NCBI GenBank assembly: GCA_027886185.1
Contig: WOAB01000233.1
Coordinates: forward strand, 248,001-312,000
DNA: 64,000 nucleotides
Source: Rheum nobile
Lineage: Eukaryota; Streptophyta; Magnoliopsida; Caryophyllales; Polygonaceae
Reading direction: 5' to 3'
Shown: piece after piece, positions 34,267-45,200 of the stretch
Position numbering within the stretch: the stretch's first letter is position 1
How the letters are laid out: the number at the start of each line of letters is the position of its first letter
Program-made: the position numbers and the translations under genes
Notes under the pieces: model-generated
Databases searched by the model: none
What the model saw: the letters and a program-made list of their open reading frames with translations, nothing else
Told to the model about the DNA's origin: nothing

Positions 34267-34560
34267 GCCTCTTGAAGGAAATTTGATCCAAATGCACAGC
34301 CTCCCACGTATCTTGTGCAACTCTCGTTTTAGCTCGAATCCGGTCCAAATTCCTCACAGTTCGTCTCGTTAGCCTCCAGACAACATCCATAGAAAGCTCT
34401 AAAAATCCACCTAAGTACCTGAAAACACACATTTTCTTGTGTAGACCTCCATCACAAAGAAAACAATGCAACTAGCTATAAATGCAACACAAAATGCATA
34501 AAACAACCTAGACTAAACACAAATGCTTGTCCTAAACGTGTAACAAATTGGATGTCATCA

Positions 34561-35148
34561 GATGTCATCGGCAAACTTAAGAAAAGGGATTGGTGTACCA
34601 TTTCTTACCAGTTTCATACCAACCCTAGGAGTTTGGCGTTCTAGTTCATTGGCTAGAGATCTCGCTAGATATTCTATAGCAAGTACAAAAAAGTAGGGTG
34701 CCATATGGTCTCCTTGTCTGATTCCACAAGATGGTGTTTGTATACTACCAGGTTCATTGTTCACTAAAATCGAGAAAGATGCCGTTGTAATACATGCATA
34801 ATTAGATTTACAAATTTTCTATGGAATCCAAAAGAGAGAAGGATATGCTCAATGAAGTCCCAACATATTTTATCATATGCTTTTTCCATATCTAATTTTA
34901 ACGCCATCCATCATTTTTTCCTCTATAAGGAACGAAAGATTTTGTGAGATATTAAAATATTATTCTGAATCAGTGCCCTCCACAAAGGCACCTTGATGTG
35001 GATGGATTAAACGAGGGAGCAGCGATTTCAATTTGTTCGCAAGGATCTTTGTGAAGATTTTATATGTGGTATTACAAAGACTAATAGGTCTAAAGTGGTT
35101 TATATTTAGTGGGGTCTCTACTTTGGGTATGAGGGAGATGTGCCGATG
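34561..35148 (-). pseudogene. LINE 3 RT fingers and palm
   Basis: Minus strand: HISLIPKVETPLNINHFRPI, then SLCNTTYKIFTKILANKLKS and HPHQGAFVEG (35148-34960); weak KAYD segment; then SILVNNEPGSIQTPSCGIRQ, GDHMAPYFFVLAIEYLARSL and the catalytic FADDI ending at 34558. The RT is cut immediately after the active site by element B. Confidence 0.87.
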
Positions 35149-35655
35149 TGTAATATCCCCGATTAAGTTTTTTTTTGTTTGAATGGTTTTGAAAAGTGGA
35201 TCACATTCTTTTCTAGTTAATTGTTGTTTCAGTATGGTAGTACGTAGGATCTTGGGCTGCAATCGATACTATATAGAATCACGCTAAAAATCCTTTATGG
35301 GGATTGTTAGTCTTATTTTTGGACAAGAGATATCATATCTATTTCGAGGATTAAGTGAACTAGTTTGAATTGAATGTCGTATTACAATATTATGGAAATT
35401 ATTAGCTAGTTTTTAAGTTTGGTATAATACTTTGGGCTACAGTTCATATATATATTTATATATCATTCCAAGATACTATATCTGGAAGCTTGAGTATTTG
35501 ACAATTATAGAAAATTATAGGAATATTTCTTATGGTTAATAGTATTTATTTTTATTTATTTTATACATCTAATTAGGGTATTGGGTTAGACCTAATTTTT
35601 TATCTTAACCTAACCTAATCTATCTTTATAACTACTAATGTACGTTCTAACCCTA

Positions 35656-36895
35656 TGACAGAGGCTAAAGTCGTGTTCCCAATCAAAGTAAAATCCTTAA
35701 TAACCTAAACTAGTAGAATATGCAAGCAAGGGTCGAATCTCACGGGGAGGAGTTGTCCTTCGTTATGTAAGTTTGCATGCAATAGTAACAAAGGGGGTTT
35801 TTGGTTGATTTGTGTTCAAACAAGCAAACAAGGGAAACAAAAGCAAAGAGATTGTAATCAATTAGGGAAAAACACTTAGCCAAATAAATATCAACCATTC
35901 ATTCGATTGATTGGTCCTAGATTATATCTATTCCTTTCTATGATTATTCATGTCCCTATTCTGAAATAGTTATCAGTCCAACTCGGCCTAACAACCCTTA
36001 CTATCGAACGCACGAGAAACTATCAAGATTTAGAACAATAGTAGCATGGAGCATAGGAATTAACTAGGATACATGCAACACCGATTTTTCACAGCATTTA
36101 ACACATAATCAATTTAACACAAGATAAGGGATTTCAACTTGAAATATCCAAACCCTAGCAATAGACAATTACTAATATCAACTAGGTGATCAATCCAGTC
36201 AAATCAATAAGAATCAATAGGAATAAGCTCAAGAGAAAAGATATAATCTAAAGGAATAGGAAATAGAGTTATAACCTCACAATCATGAATCAAATGAAGG
36301 CTTCAATTGTCGGACTAAGTAAAGGGTGCTTAGTTCTTCATAGTCTTGAAACAATAAAACTCAAAGGGAAAATAAAACGTAGAATAAGAAATTACCAAAG
36401 TGGCTGCTAGGAAATTAGGTTAAATAACCTAATACCAAAACCTAATGCTAAAAAGATAACAAGTTTAATCTTAAAAGGAAATAAACAAATGAAATCGGAA
36501 TAAAGAAAAATAAAGAAAAGGGAAATAATATAAAGTGAACTTCGGATGAAATCCTCCGCGCGGCTCGCTGATGTTCATTTCCGCGATCCCGGATGAATTT
36601 CCGCGGTCGCAGAAAATACCGTTTCTGGCTCTTTCCTCTCGATTAATCCGCGACCAAGCATTCTACTCGCCCGCGATCGCGGATTTCTTCTGTAGACCCA
36701 GTTGGGTCTATTCTTCGTCTTCTTGGGTGGCTTCCTTCTCTCTTCAATATATCTTCATTTAAGCTTCTCCAAACCACCATATCCTCACTTCTACTTCTCA
36801 ACTCCAATCTCTACAATACGCTATAAACATCTCCAAATGGTATCCAAAACACCGGTAACAACTCCTAGTTAAACCCTACAAAGTAGCGCTGATCA
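35656..36895 (-). repeat. Solo LTR of the element A family
   Basis: 1,240 bp from TGACAGAGGC to GCTGATCA, flanked by a perfect 5-bp duplication CCCTA (35651-35655 and 36896-36900). Homologous to the LTR at 5042-6388 in the same orientation and with the family palindrome (CCCGCGATCGCGG at 36669-36685; degenerate copies at 36583-36610). A solo LTR forms by recombination between the two LTRs of a full element. Confidence 0.88.
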
Positions 36896-38388
36896 CCCTA
36901 CCCTCTACAATCTCTTCCCTCATCTCAGCCTCCATCTTTCCTATTTGTGCAGCAGAGAATAAGGTCGATATGGGTATGTTCCTAAACTCGAAATTTTATG
37001 AATGATAGGTGACATAGTAGGAAAAATGTCTATAAAATTTCATGATATTTCGAATTGTATCGAAGGAGATAAAAATCCATAAGTGGTTCTCGGTATTAAT
37101 GGAAAACTAGGTTGAGCGATGTACTCTATAAATTCATTATAAATTGAATATAGATAGAAATTGGATGTTTGATACATCGATGGACTCGTCTTGAAACCTA
37201 ATTTTTGTATGACGAACTTCATGATTTTTGAGGAACTTTAGGTTATGATAAAACCCAGTTAGGGTTCAAATCTGAGAAGCAATGGATAACAGTGGAGTAT
37301 ATTAGTGATATCTCTTTCGTTGGAAATCCGATTAAGATGATTCTTGGAGCAATGGATTTATACTGTTAAAAGATATTGTTTTGGTAAATTCGAGGATTTT
37401 AGGATGTCATTTGGTCTGGTGTTTTTATTTTTCAAATTGGCTCTCAGAATTTAAAATTTGGGTTCTTTCATTTATAATTGTGTTTCAATGGTTATTGTAA
37501 TGATAAGTGTTTGATATTTGTATAGCTTGTTTAGGCCGGGTTTTGAATCACAACCGCTCTTCATTGAGTACTATTGTTTGGTTTCGAGGTAAGTCTCCAA
37601 AGACTTAGTTAGTTGATTGCATTGTCGTGTTAGCATGCTGACTGCGTTTCTAGATTCTCTCTGAAATTCCTATTTTTCCATCTTCTATGTATTAGTTGCG
37701 GTGTGTGATTTTTTTTGTGGTTATCTTTTCATGTGTCTTACTTGTGGCACACAATGTATTAGGATTGTGGTTTAGTCTCTCATGGCAGAATAGAGGTTGC
37801 TTGTATGTATGGTGTTCTTGTGGTCGGACAGTCGATGTTGCGTGTTGTGTATTGTGTGTTAGGTGTGTCGTGTTGTGTGTGTTATTGTATGTGTTGTTAA
37901 TATAAGTTGTGATTTGGTTATGTTTGTTTGATTATCTTAGTAAACTTGCTATGTTGATTGAGTTTAAACTTTAGTTAAACTTTGTTTGTAATTGTCTGGT
38001 TAGTTTCTTGATTTGTGATTCGATTGTTGGCTCTTTGCTAAGATCCCAATTACTAGCTCATATTATTCTCGGGGTTTTCTGTTTGGTTTTGTTTTCTTTC
38101 GATTACATGTTTTAGCTCTACATAATTTGAAAAGCTACATGAAGGAGTTGGAGGTGCTCGATAGTGGTGCTAGTTTAGCTTTGGAGTTTCTTTTTGTATT
38201 TTCGCCATGTACTCTATCATTAATGTTCAGTCTAGTTGACCATGAATTAGACATTCATTTCATTTTTTATTGAGTTGAAGTCTTTTAGTCGCTTTCGCCA
38301 TCGTTACTATTTCATTGTTCTCTTTCGCCTGGTGGGTTCCTGGGTGGAATCCATGGCTCTGTGACGCCCCGAGTTTGGGGGTGTTACA
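36896..38388. other. Non-coding part of the putative solo LTR
   Basis: No gene. T/G-rich, with weak open frames caused by composition. The stretch 37560-37610 (GTTTCGAGGTAAGTCTCC) looks like LTR leader sequence of chromovirus-type elements. Confidence 0.4.
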
Positions 38389-39374
38389 CAAACATTTTTG
38401 CCTCAGTGAAAAAATGTTGTAGCAGCATTTGTAACTATACTGCCAACCGTGTTCCAGTATTTTCTGAAAAAGTCAATGGGGAAACCATTAGGTCCGGGTG
38501 TTTTGTCCATTGGCATCTCATTTAATGCTTTTTTTATTTATTTCTGTTGCAGTTGGTAAACATAGCAATCTGCCATTATCTATTTCTGTAAAAAAAAATT
38601 ATAATATCTAGGGACGAGATACGATTTAAGCTATGACTGGTTTCATACCTAAACCCAAGTTCCTTTGAGATATCATTTTTAATCTAAGTTGGGTAAAAAA
38701 AATCCGTAGACCATCCTTATTTTGGAATTTTGTAATGGACTGTTTAGTGAATCGAATTTTGGCTATTGTTTGATAGTATTTGGTATTGTGATCTGCCAAC
38801 TATATATGGGTATCTTTTGCCCTTTGCTTCCGGTATTTATGTTGGACTTTGAAGATGCAGTTATGTCTTTGAACTAGCCTCTGTAGTAGATTATTTGTTT
38901 TAGCACAGTTTGGGGTTAAGGCTAACTGGTTTTGGGTTTGTTGTAATTTTTCTTCCGATAATTGCAATCGTCGAAAATTGTTATTCAAAGTTTCTTTTGC
39001 CCATACTTTAGAGTATTTTTTCAATAATTTTAACTTTTGTTGTAGTTTGTATATATAAGATCCATGCATCTTATATTGCCATACTTTTTTAACAAGTTTA
39101 TCGTACTCTTTGAATTATGTCAAAGCATTTTCAAATAAAAAGGAGGATTAGTCTTTTTTGCTGTTTTGTCGAGGCTAGATGTGATAAGGATGTGATCGAA
39201 TATCGTAAAAGGATTATGTTTTATGGTTATATTCGGTGCTATATCTAGTTTATCTGGGTGTATAATTACTTTATCAAGTTTTTCGTACAAATTACTAATT
39301 CCATTTGTTTTCTTTCTCCATGTGAAAGGGAAGCCACAAGTCCTGGTGTTGATAAGCCTTAAGTTATTCCTAAA
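38389..39374 (-). pseudogene. LINE 3 end of endonuclease, linker and start of RT
   Basis: Minus strand, right to left: FRNNLRLINTRTCGFPFTWR and YEKLDKVIIHPDKLDIAP (end of endonuclease, 39370-39220), then the linker helices LQQKLKLLKKYSKVWAKETL (39069-38800), then KTPGPNGFPIDFFRKYWNTV (near 38500-38440), the start of RT. It continues across the LTR block at 35148. Confidence 0.82.
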
Positions 39375-41027
39375 GGAAAAGTGTCATGTGAGAATACATA
39401 ATAGGGTGAGAAATGAGAATAGATCTTAGCCTTTGGATGACAAATAAACCAAAGGCTAGTATTAAACTTTCATTAAAAGGTCATATTCCATGCACATGAC
39501 CTGATTTTTGAGAGTTTGACCGGTCAACATGACTGGTCAAACTAGTCACCGGCAGTCAACGCCGGAGCTCCGGTGGTCAACGTTGACTGGTCAAAGTTTT
39601 TTTTATTTCAGGCACATTTTTGGCTTGCGACTGTATGTGCATTGATTTTTGCTTGTATGTGCATCGATATTGACTTGTATGTGCATTGATATTGCATAAA
39701 ATTTGTATAGGATTTTTTACTATATGTGTGACTTTGTGTATATGTGAAAACTCATGCACTTCTCAGCATGTGCATATGTTTTAGCTTTTGTGTGCATAGA
39801 TTTTGACATATATTTGCATCTAAATTCTACTTGTGTGCATTATTTTCTTGGGTTGAAATATTCATGAGTTTTGGCTTGTATGTGCATATCTTTTGAAGTG
39901 CATGTCTTTTTTTTGTTGTATGTGCATCTAAATTCCATAAATTCCGTATAGGATTTTGACTATATGTGTTACTTTGTGTATGTGGAAACTCATACAGATA
40001 ATGCAAAAACTTATGCATGCATTTCACAGAATGTACATATATTTTGGCATGTGTGTGCATAAATTTTGACTTGTATGTGCAACTAAATTCTACATGTGTG
40101 CGTTGTTTTCTTGGGTTGAAATGTGCATGAGTTTTGGCTTGTATGTACATACCCTTTGAAGTGCATGTCTTTTTGCTTGTATATGCATGTAAATTGAACT
40201 AGGCGTATAGGTTTTGTCTTTTAAAATCTTATACACTTTACAAAATGTGTATAGTTTTTGTCTTGTAAGTGCATGAATTTTGAATTGTATGTGCATCTAA
40301 GTTTTACTTGTATCCATCGTTTTCTTGGCTTGATATGTGCATGAGTTTTTGGCTTGTATGTGCATACCATTTGAAACACATGTCTTTTTACGTGAATGTG
40401 TACATGTCAAAACTTATGTACATACAGTGTACAACTCATGCACATTTTCTCTAGAAAACATTGCATATTTTTTATAATCTTTAGATGCACATACATGTCA
40501 ATATTGATGCACATACAAGCCAAAATACATGCACATGCCATCTCAAGCAAAAAAATAATTTTGGAAAAAATTTGGGCTACGAAAAATTGAATGGAAAAAA
40601 ATGGTCGGACAACACCTTATAAAATTTTAATGCACATACAAGTCAATATTGATGCACACATAAGTCAAAAAGGGTGCACATGCCAGCACAAGTAAAAAGT
40701 AGAGCCGAAAAAAAAATGGGTCGGGAAAAAAAAAACTTAGGCCTGACAACGCCTTATAAAATTTTGATGCACATATAGGACAATATATATGCACACACAA
40801 GCCAAAATATATGCACATGCCATCTTAAGTAAAAAAGTGGTCCCGAAAAAAAAATTTATAACTTTGACCAGTCAACGCTAGAGCTCCGGCGTTGACCACT
40901 GGAGCTTCGGCGTTGACCGGTTGATGACCAATTTGACCGATTACTTATCCACTTAATTGATAGTCTAATCCTAGCCTTTGGATTTAAAAAATCCAAAAGG
41001 CTAGGAGGTATACAGCGATCCGCACTC
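39375..41027. mobile_element. Non-autonomous MULE filled with a repeated TGTATGTGCAT word
   Basis: Inserted in the LINE 3 endonuclease; the LINE reading frame on both sides shares the codons Phe-Arg-Asn, revealing a 9-bp duplication ATTCCTAAA (39366-39374) / ATTTCTAAA (41028-41036). Inverted ends share TAGCCTTTGGAT and AATGAG blocks and, further in, GGTCAACGCCGGAGCTC and TTGACTGGTCAAAG (39555-39598 and 40862-40905). The right terminus looks eroded or shorter than the left. No coding sequence. Confidence 0.78.
39600..40850. repeat. Word array TGTATGTGCAT inside the MULE
   Basis: About 1.25 kb of units of roughly 20 bp resembling TTTTGGCTTGTATGTGCATN. On plus the left two-thirds (39600-40390) carry the word as TGTATGTGCAT and the right third (40400-40830) carries its reverse complement ATGCACATACA, so the array is itself inverted. 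The minus-strand open frames here (CTYKxKxMH-type repeats) are translations of the array, not genes. Confidence 0.82.
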
Positions 41028-41036
41028 ATTTCTAAA

Positions 41037-41310
41037 TCTATTTATATTTGTTATGGCGCCACCTAATTTACAACATTTTTTGTATTCAGCGAAGTGTTTA
41101 AATTCTGAACATGTGTCCCTATAAATACGAATGTCATCATCTATCATAGCTAGTGAAATTTAATCTATGTAAATGATTTTATGTATAATGTGTTAGTGCG
41201 ATAATATTCAGCGTACATTTCAAAAAGCTGGTAGTTGAAGAATTCAACTGTTTTGCTATAGCCATTAAAGGAAGCGCGGTCGAGATCGAACGCTACTAGC
41301 TACAACCACG
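41037..41310 (-). pseudogene. LINE 3 endonuclease fragment
   Basis: Minus strand near 41130-41045: DDDIRIYRDTCSEFKHFAEY, then KKCCKLGGAITNINRFRN, which joins across the MULE to FRNNLRLINTRTCG. The match to the region before the G-x-P-F-T-W block of LINE endonucleases is by position more than by sequence. Upstream LINE sequence is not recognisable beyond about 41310. Confidence 0.6.
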
Positions 41311-41764
41311 CACATTGGTACTATATATTTGATACATTAGACATGATATGGCAAAAAGGTTTATTTTTAGAGCCGTAAAAACTTATTAAGAATCATAGCA
41401 AGTCGTTGTCCATACAATAATACTGTCTTGACCCCGCCAATCAATATGTAATAATTGTTGTTTTGTGCACAATGAATATAAGTTTTAGTATATGCTTATA
41501 TAGTATAGGCTAAATATTTGTTGTTGTAATATATATATATAGAGAGTCAGGCTCCGATGAAACGGAGTCTTCCGGTGAAACGTGAAGAGCGTTGTGGAGC
41601 GCCGGATCAAAGTGATCAAGGGCTAGGGACGCGTGCCTCTGATGGGAGAAACTAATATTGTTAACGGCGTTAATAACACCGTCAGGCTTTTAAAATTCAA
41701 AATAAAAATAAAAATTCCAACCGTCTCCAGACGCTTCATATTCTCTCTGCCTCGCCCGCACTAT

Positions 41765-41837
41765 CTCTCTCTCTCTCTCTCTCTCTCCCTCTCTCCTCCC
41801 TCCATCGCTCTGCAACTTGCTCGCGCTCTCTCTCTGC

Positions 41838-41902
<65 letters not shown>
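41765..41902. repeat. (CT)n microsatellite in the leader of the MULE
   Basis: Two CT runs (41765-41802 and 41841-41902) just inside the left end and about 300 bp before the ULP1-like start codon. CT-rich leaders are common downstream of plant transcription starts. Length is prone to polymorphism. The Ser/Leu and Arg/Glu open frames here are artefacts. Confidence 0.9.
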
Positions 41903-41905
<3 letters not shown>

Positions 41906-42206
41906 GGAAATCACACGAATCTCTTCGTTTTTACTCGAAACGAAGACATTTACTCGAAACGAACACAAAAGGTTCTTCGATTTGAAGCAACTTCTAATCC
42001 ATAGCAAAGGTAACGAGTTTTAACCTAAAAATCTGCGTACTTTCATTGTTAAAATTTGCATGTTTATCTTAACCTAACCGACTTTCAACTACGATTGACG
42101 CTTAAAACTTTGATTTTCGTTGCTAAAACTAAAAAACGCAGTTAAGATAAGTTGTATGTAATACTAATTGTTGCTTCATGTTATCTTTCCACATCAGGAA
42201 CCGAAA

Positions 42207-45200
42207 ATGGTCAGATCGAAGACAGTAGCGAGAAGAGTGCTTAAAGGTAAAATTCGAGTTTTCATCAGATAGGGCAAACAATAATTTGTTCAAATATATG
42301 TGTTATTTGTTCAAGAAATATTTGATAATGTTCCTGTTCTTATCACATAGTACCAACTTTTAATTTTCCAGAAAACGTTCAAATATATGTGATAGTTGTT
42401 CAAGAATAATGTGTTATAGTTCATACTTTTATCAAATAGTTTCCAACTTTCAGTTTTCCAGAAAATGTTCAAATTCATGTTCTATTTGTTCAAGAATATT
42501 GTGATGTTGTTCTTCTAGTCAGTAGATAGTTCAAATTGTCAATTTTCAAAAATGTCCAAGACATATATCTAGTTGTTAAATTATATGTGTTGGTTGTTCA
42601 TTTTTTTTTTATATTTACATAATTTTAACTTGAAGATTACTTGTTGTAGGACAAAATATTAAAATGATTTCTTCCAAATCTAGATCAAAATGAAAAACGT
42701 CTTTCAAGCGTGAATGAACTGCAAAAGATTATAGAGTTTAGAGATGCAACCATGATAGTGGGGGAGGATTATACCTCTCAAATAGAGATTAGAAACAAAC
42801 AAAAGAACAACGGGGGCATTCAACATAAGAGGACTCACACAACCTCAACCAAACATGGTAACGAATTAAAAAATACTTTGATCCTATTTGGAGTTTAAAA
42901 AATACTCTGGCGTTGCATAAGAAGATACGAAATATATTTGAACAAACACAATGTAAGATATGAATTATTTTTGGAGTTTGAACTGTTGTGTCAATAATAT
43001 GTTACATTTGTTTGTTCAAATTTCTTGTTCAAACATTATATTTATTTGTTCAAATTTAATGTTAGTTTGTTCAAATATTATATTTCTTTTCATAAAATAT
43101 AATGTTTATTTGTTCAGACACTATATTTGTTCACACTATATTCTCTTCTTGTTATGCAGCGCCGCATGTCTACTCTGTTTAATTTGTTAAAACTTCAAAA
43201 CAGTGTGTAACATAAAAACTAATTATTTTGTTTTATATTATATGCAGACATAGAAACACTTGCGGTCTATGTCGAAAAGAAAAAGAGAAAACAGGTTGCA
43301 GAAGAACATGACCCTGCAGACAGCAAGAAGCAAAAATTAAGTCAACAACAAGAAGAACACTCGGGAGATGAACATCAACAAAGCTCAGACGAAACAGAAC
43401 AAGAAGAATCTGAAGATCAGGTTGAAAATAACACAACAAATGATGAGTCTGAATCAAGCTCTGATGATTCAGAAGAGAGTCAGTTTATAGGGGAGGATGA
43501 ACAAGAGCACTCGGGATATGATCATGAACAACTTCCAGTTAACAGAAAAAATGTCAAGGGAACATCCAAACATCCACAAACTACAAGTGAGGATGAAGTG
43601 AGACTCAACAACACAAGGGGCAAAAGAGGGTTTTCATGCATTCAATACCGAACAAACCCGAGTAAGTTTGTCAAAGCTGTTCAGAAATTGAGCAGTGACC
43701 AAAAGAAGGATGTGGTGGACATGGGTTTGGGATCTCTTCTCAACTTCAACCTCAGTGGAATACCGAGGTTTTTAGGTTATTGGCTTGTCGAGAGTTTTGA
43801 TGCTAACAAGTGCAGCCTGAAGATGGATGATGGAACCCTAGTGCACATCGAAGAAGATGATGTACTTATTGCAATGGGATTGCCTAAAGGAAGTCGGAAA
43901 ATAGAAATAAGGAGAAAGTCAAACAAGAAGAGAACAAAGGTTGATGAAGTCCATGACAATTGGGTGAAACGATTCACAGAAAATGAACACCGCATCTTAC
44001 CACGCCATGTCTACAGCATGCTAAAAAAAGTGCAGGAAAGGAGGTCCATTCTTCAAACGAACGTTTATTGTGCTGTTTGTCACATTGTTGGTTGAGGGAA
44101 ACTCGAATGGCACAACGAATCTGTCGCTGTTGAGAAGCTTGGAAGATGTTGACAGAATCAAGGACATGAATTGGTGTGGTTACCTGCTGGACAGCCTCGT
44201 CAAAACCACAAACTGTTGAAGAAAAACCCTAAAGGAATGTTCAAGGGATCGCTCCCCTTCCTTGCTATAAGTAATTGTTCAATTTTAAATATTTATTGTT
44301 CAAATTTCACTATACACTATTTTACTGGGTTTTTTGAAGCTTTGTTCAAATTCAAGGGCAATTTGTTCAACTTCAAGAAACATGTGTTCAACTTCAAGCA
44401 GGGGTTCTTCAAAATGATGCTTTACTGCTGCAACATATCCTAAATATATGTTTGTTCAACTTTATATCTAATTTGTTCAACTTTAACACTTCTTTTTCAT
44501 TACAGTTGTTCTATGTTGACCGAGTAGTAAATGGGAGACGTACTGTACCACGAGCCTTCCCAACATTTGTGAATTGGATTAGGAAAGAGATTACAAAAAG
44601 AGAGCTATACGAGATGAACAGTGGAGGGTTTGGGCTGGGGTATGTGGATGTCAGACAAACAATTCCGTCAACATCAGAGCTAGTTTTTGCTGAGGGTTCA
44701 AGAAGCAGTCAGCGGGCGCAAGGGATTGGAACAAAGCGTCTATCGAAAGCTGACTTTTTTGAGGTAAGTAATTTTTCATTCATCCATGTTTATATGAGAT
44801 AGTCCATACTTTCAATTTTACTGAAAATGTTCAAATATATGTGTTGTTTGTTCAAAAAATTATTGAAGTTGTTCATCTGTTTAGTACATAGTTCAAACTT
44901 CTAATTTTTGCAAATTTTTTTTAACAAACATGATACAGAAGCTAGCAAATAAGGCAAGGGAGGCAGCTACTGGTTTAAATGAGTTGGCAGACATGACCTT
45001 TTCAACACCAAAGACATACCTAGCGGATGAACCAATGAAGAGCGTGCACAATACAACGGTTGACCTGATTGTCGGCAAAGGTGAGGATGACAACAATTCA
45101 AAGAATGAACACCTGGCCACACATTTCGACAATATCTAGTCAAACTCTGAGGATCAGTTCTGGAATCATCCAGAACTAATTGAGTGCATGAACAAGGTTG

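Larger units (their letters stand above)
29340..34560 (-). mobile_element. Athila-lineage gypsy element B, RT and integrase core deleted, 3' LTR missing
   Basis: Minus-strand order: 5' LTR (33230-34560), PBS, gag, Pro-rich linker, protease, then directly the C-terminal end of integrase (30952-30608), the end-of-pol segment (30548-30572), and a 3' untranslated part. There is no sequence for RT, RNase H or the integrase catalytic core. No second LTR lies to the left, where LINE 3 resumes at about 29300. The element inserted just after the FADD codons of LINE 3. Confidence 0.85.
33230..34560 (-). repeat. 5' LTR of element B
   Basis: Begins TGATAGGATAAAAACC and ends GGATGTCATCA on plus (1,331 bp); on minus it starts TGATGACATCC, a common LTR start in this lineage. 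Contains a TATA box (34187-34194) and GC palindromes (34227-34266). Near 33580 and 33640 a segment (CATCCACTCTCGCGACTTGC) occurs twice. Confidence 0.85.
35149..38388. repeat. Putative solo LTR (TGTAA...TTACA type) carrying a nested LTR
   Basis: Starts TGTAATATCCCCGATTAAG and ends GAGTTTGGGGGTGTTACA, the terminal pattern of the 11-17 kb and 60.8 kb LTRs, and sits exactly where LINE 3 RT is interrupted (LINE resumes at 38389). Without the nested LTR it is about 2.0 kb. No gag or pol is present. The 5-bp flanks (CGATG and CAAAC) do not match, so either the ends are slightly off, the flank has mutated, or this formed by recombination between two insertions. Confidence 0.5.
28720..41310 (-). mobile_element. 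LINE 3 (plant L1 type) split into four pieces
   Basis: The pieces, right to left, keep the order of one LINE ORF2: endonuclease (41310-41037), end of endonuclease plus linker and start of RT (39374-38389), RT fingers and palm (35148-34561), RNase H (29270-28750). The gaps hold a MULE (39375-41027), an LTR-like block (35149-38388) and gypsy element B (about 29340-34560). The segment between FADD and RNase H, about 1.2 kb in a normal LINE, is missing at the element B junction, so a deletion accompanied or followed that insertion. Confidence 0.82.

Noticed and set aside
39577..40818. Minus-strand frames with repeated Cys-Thr-Tyr-Lys and Met-His
   Set aside because: Direct translation of the TGTATGTGCAT array; no start context or domain.
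41633..42023. Three overlapping long open frames around the CT repeat
   Set aside because: They are Ser/Leu or Arg/Glu translations of a (CT)n microsatellite, with no domain.
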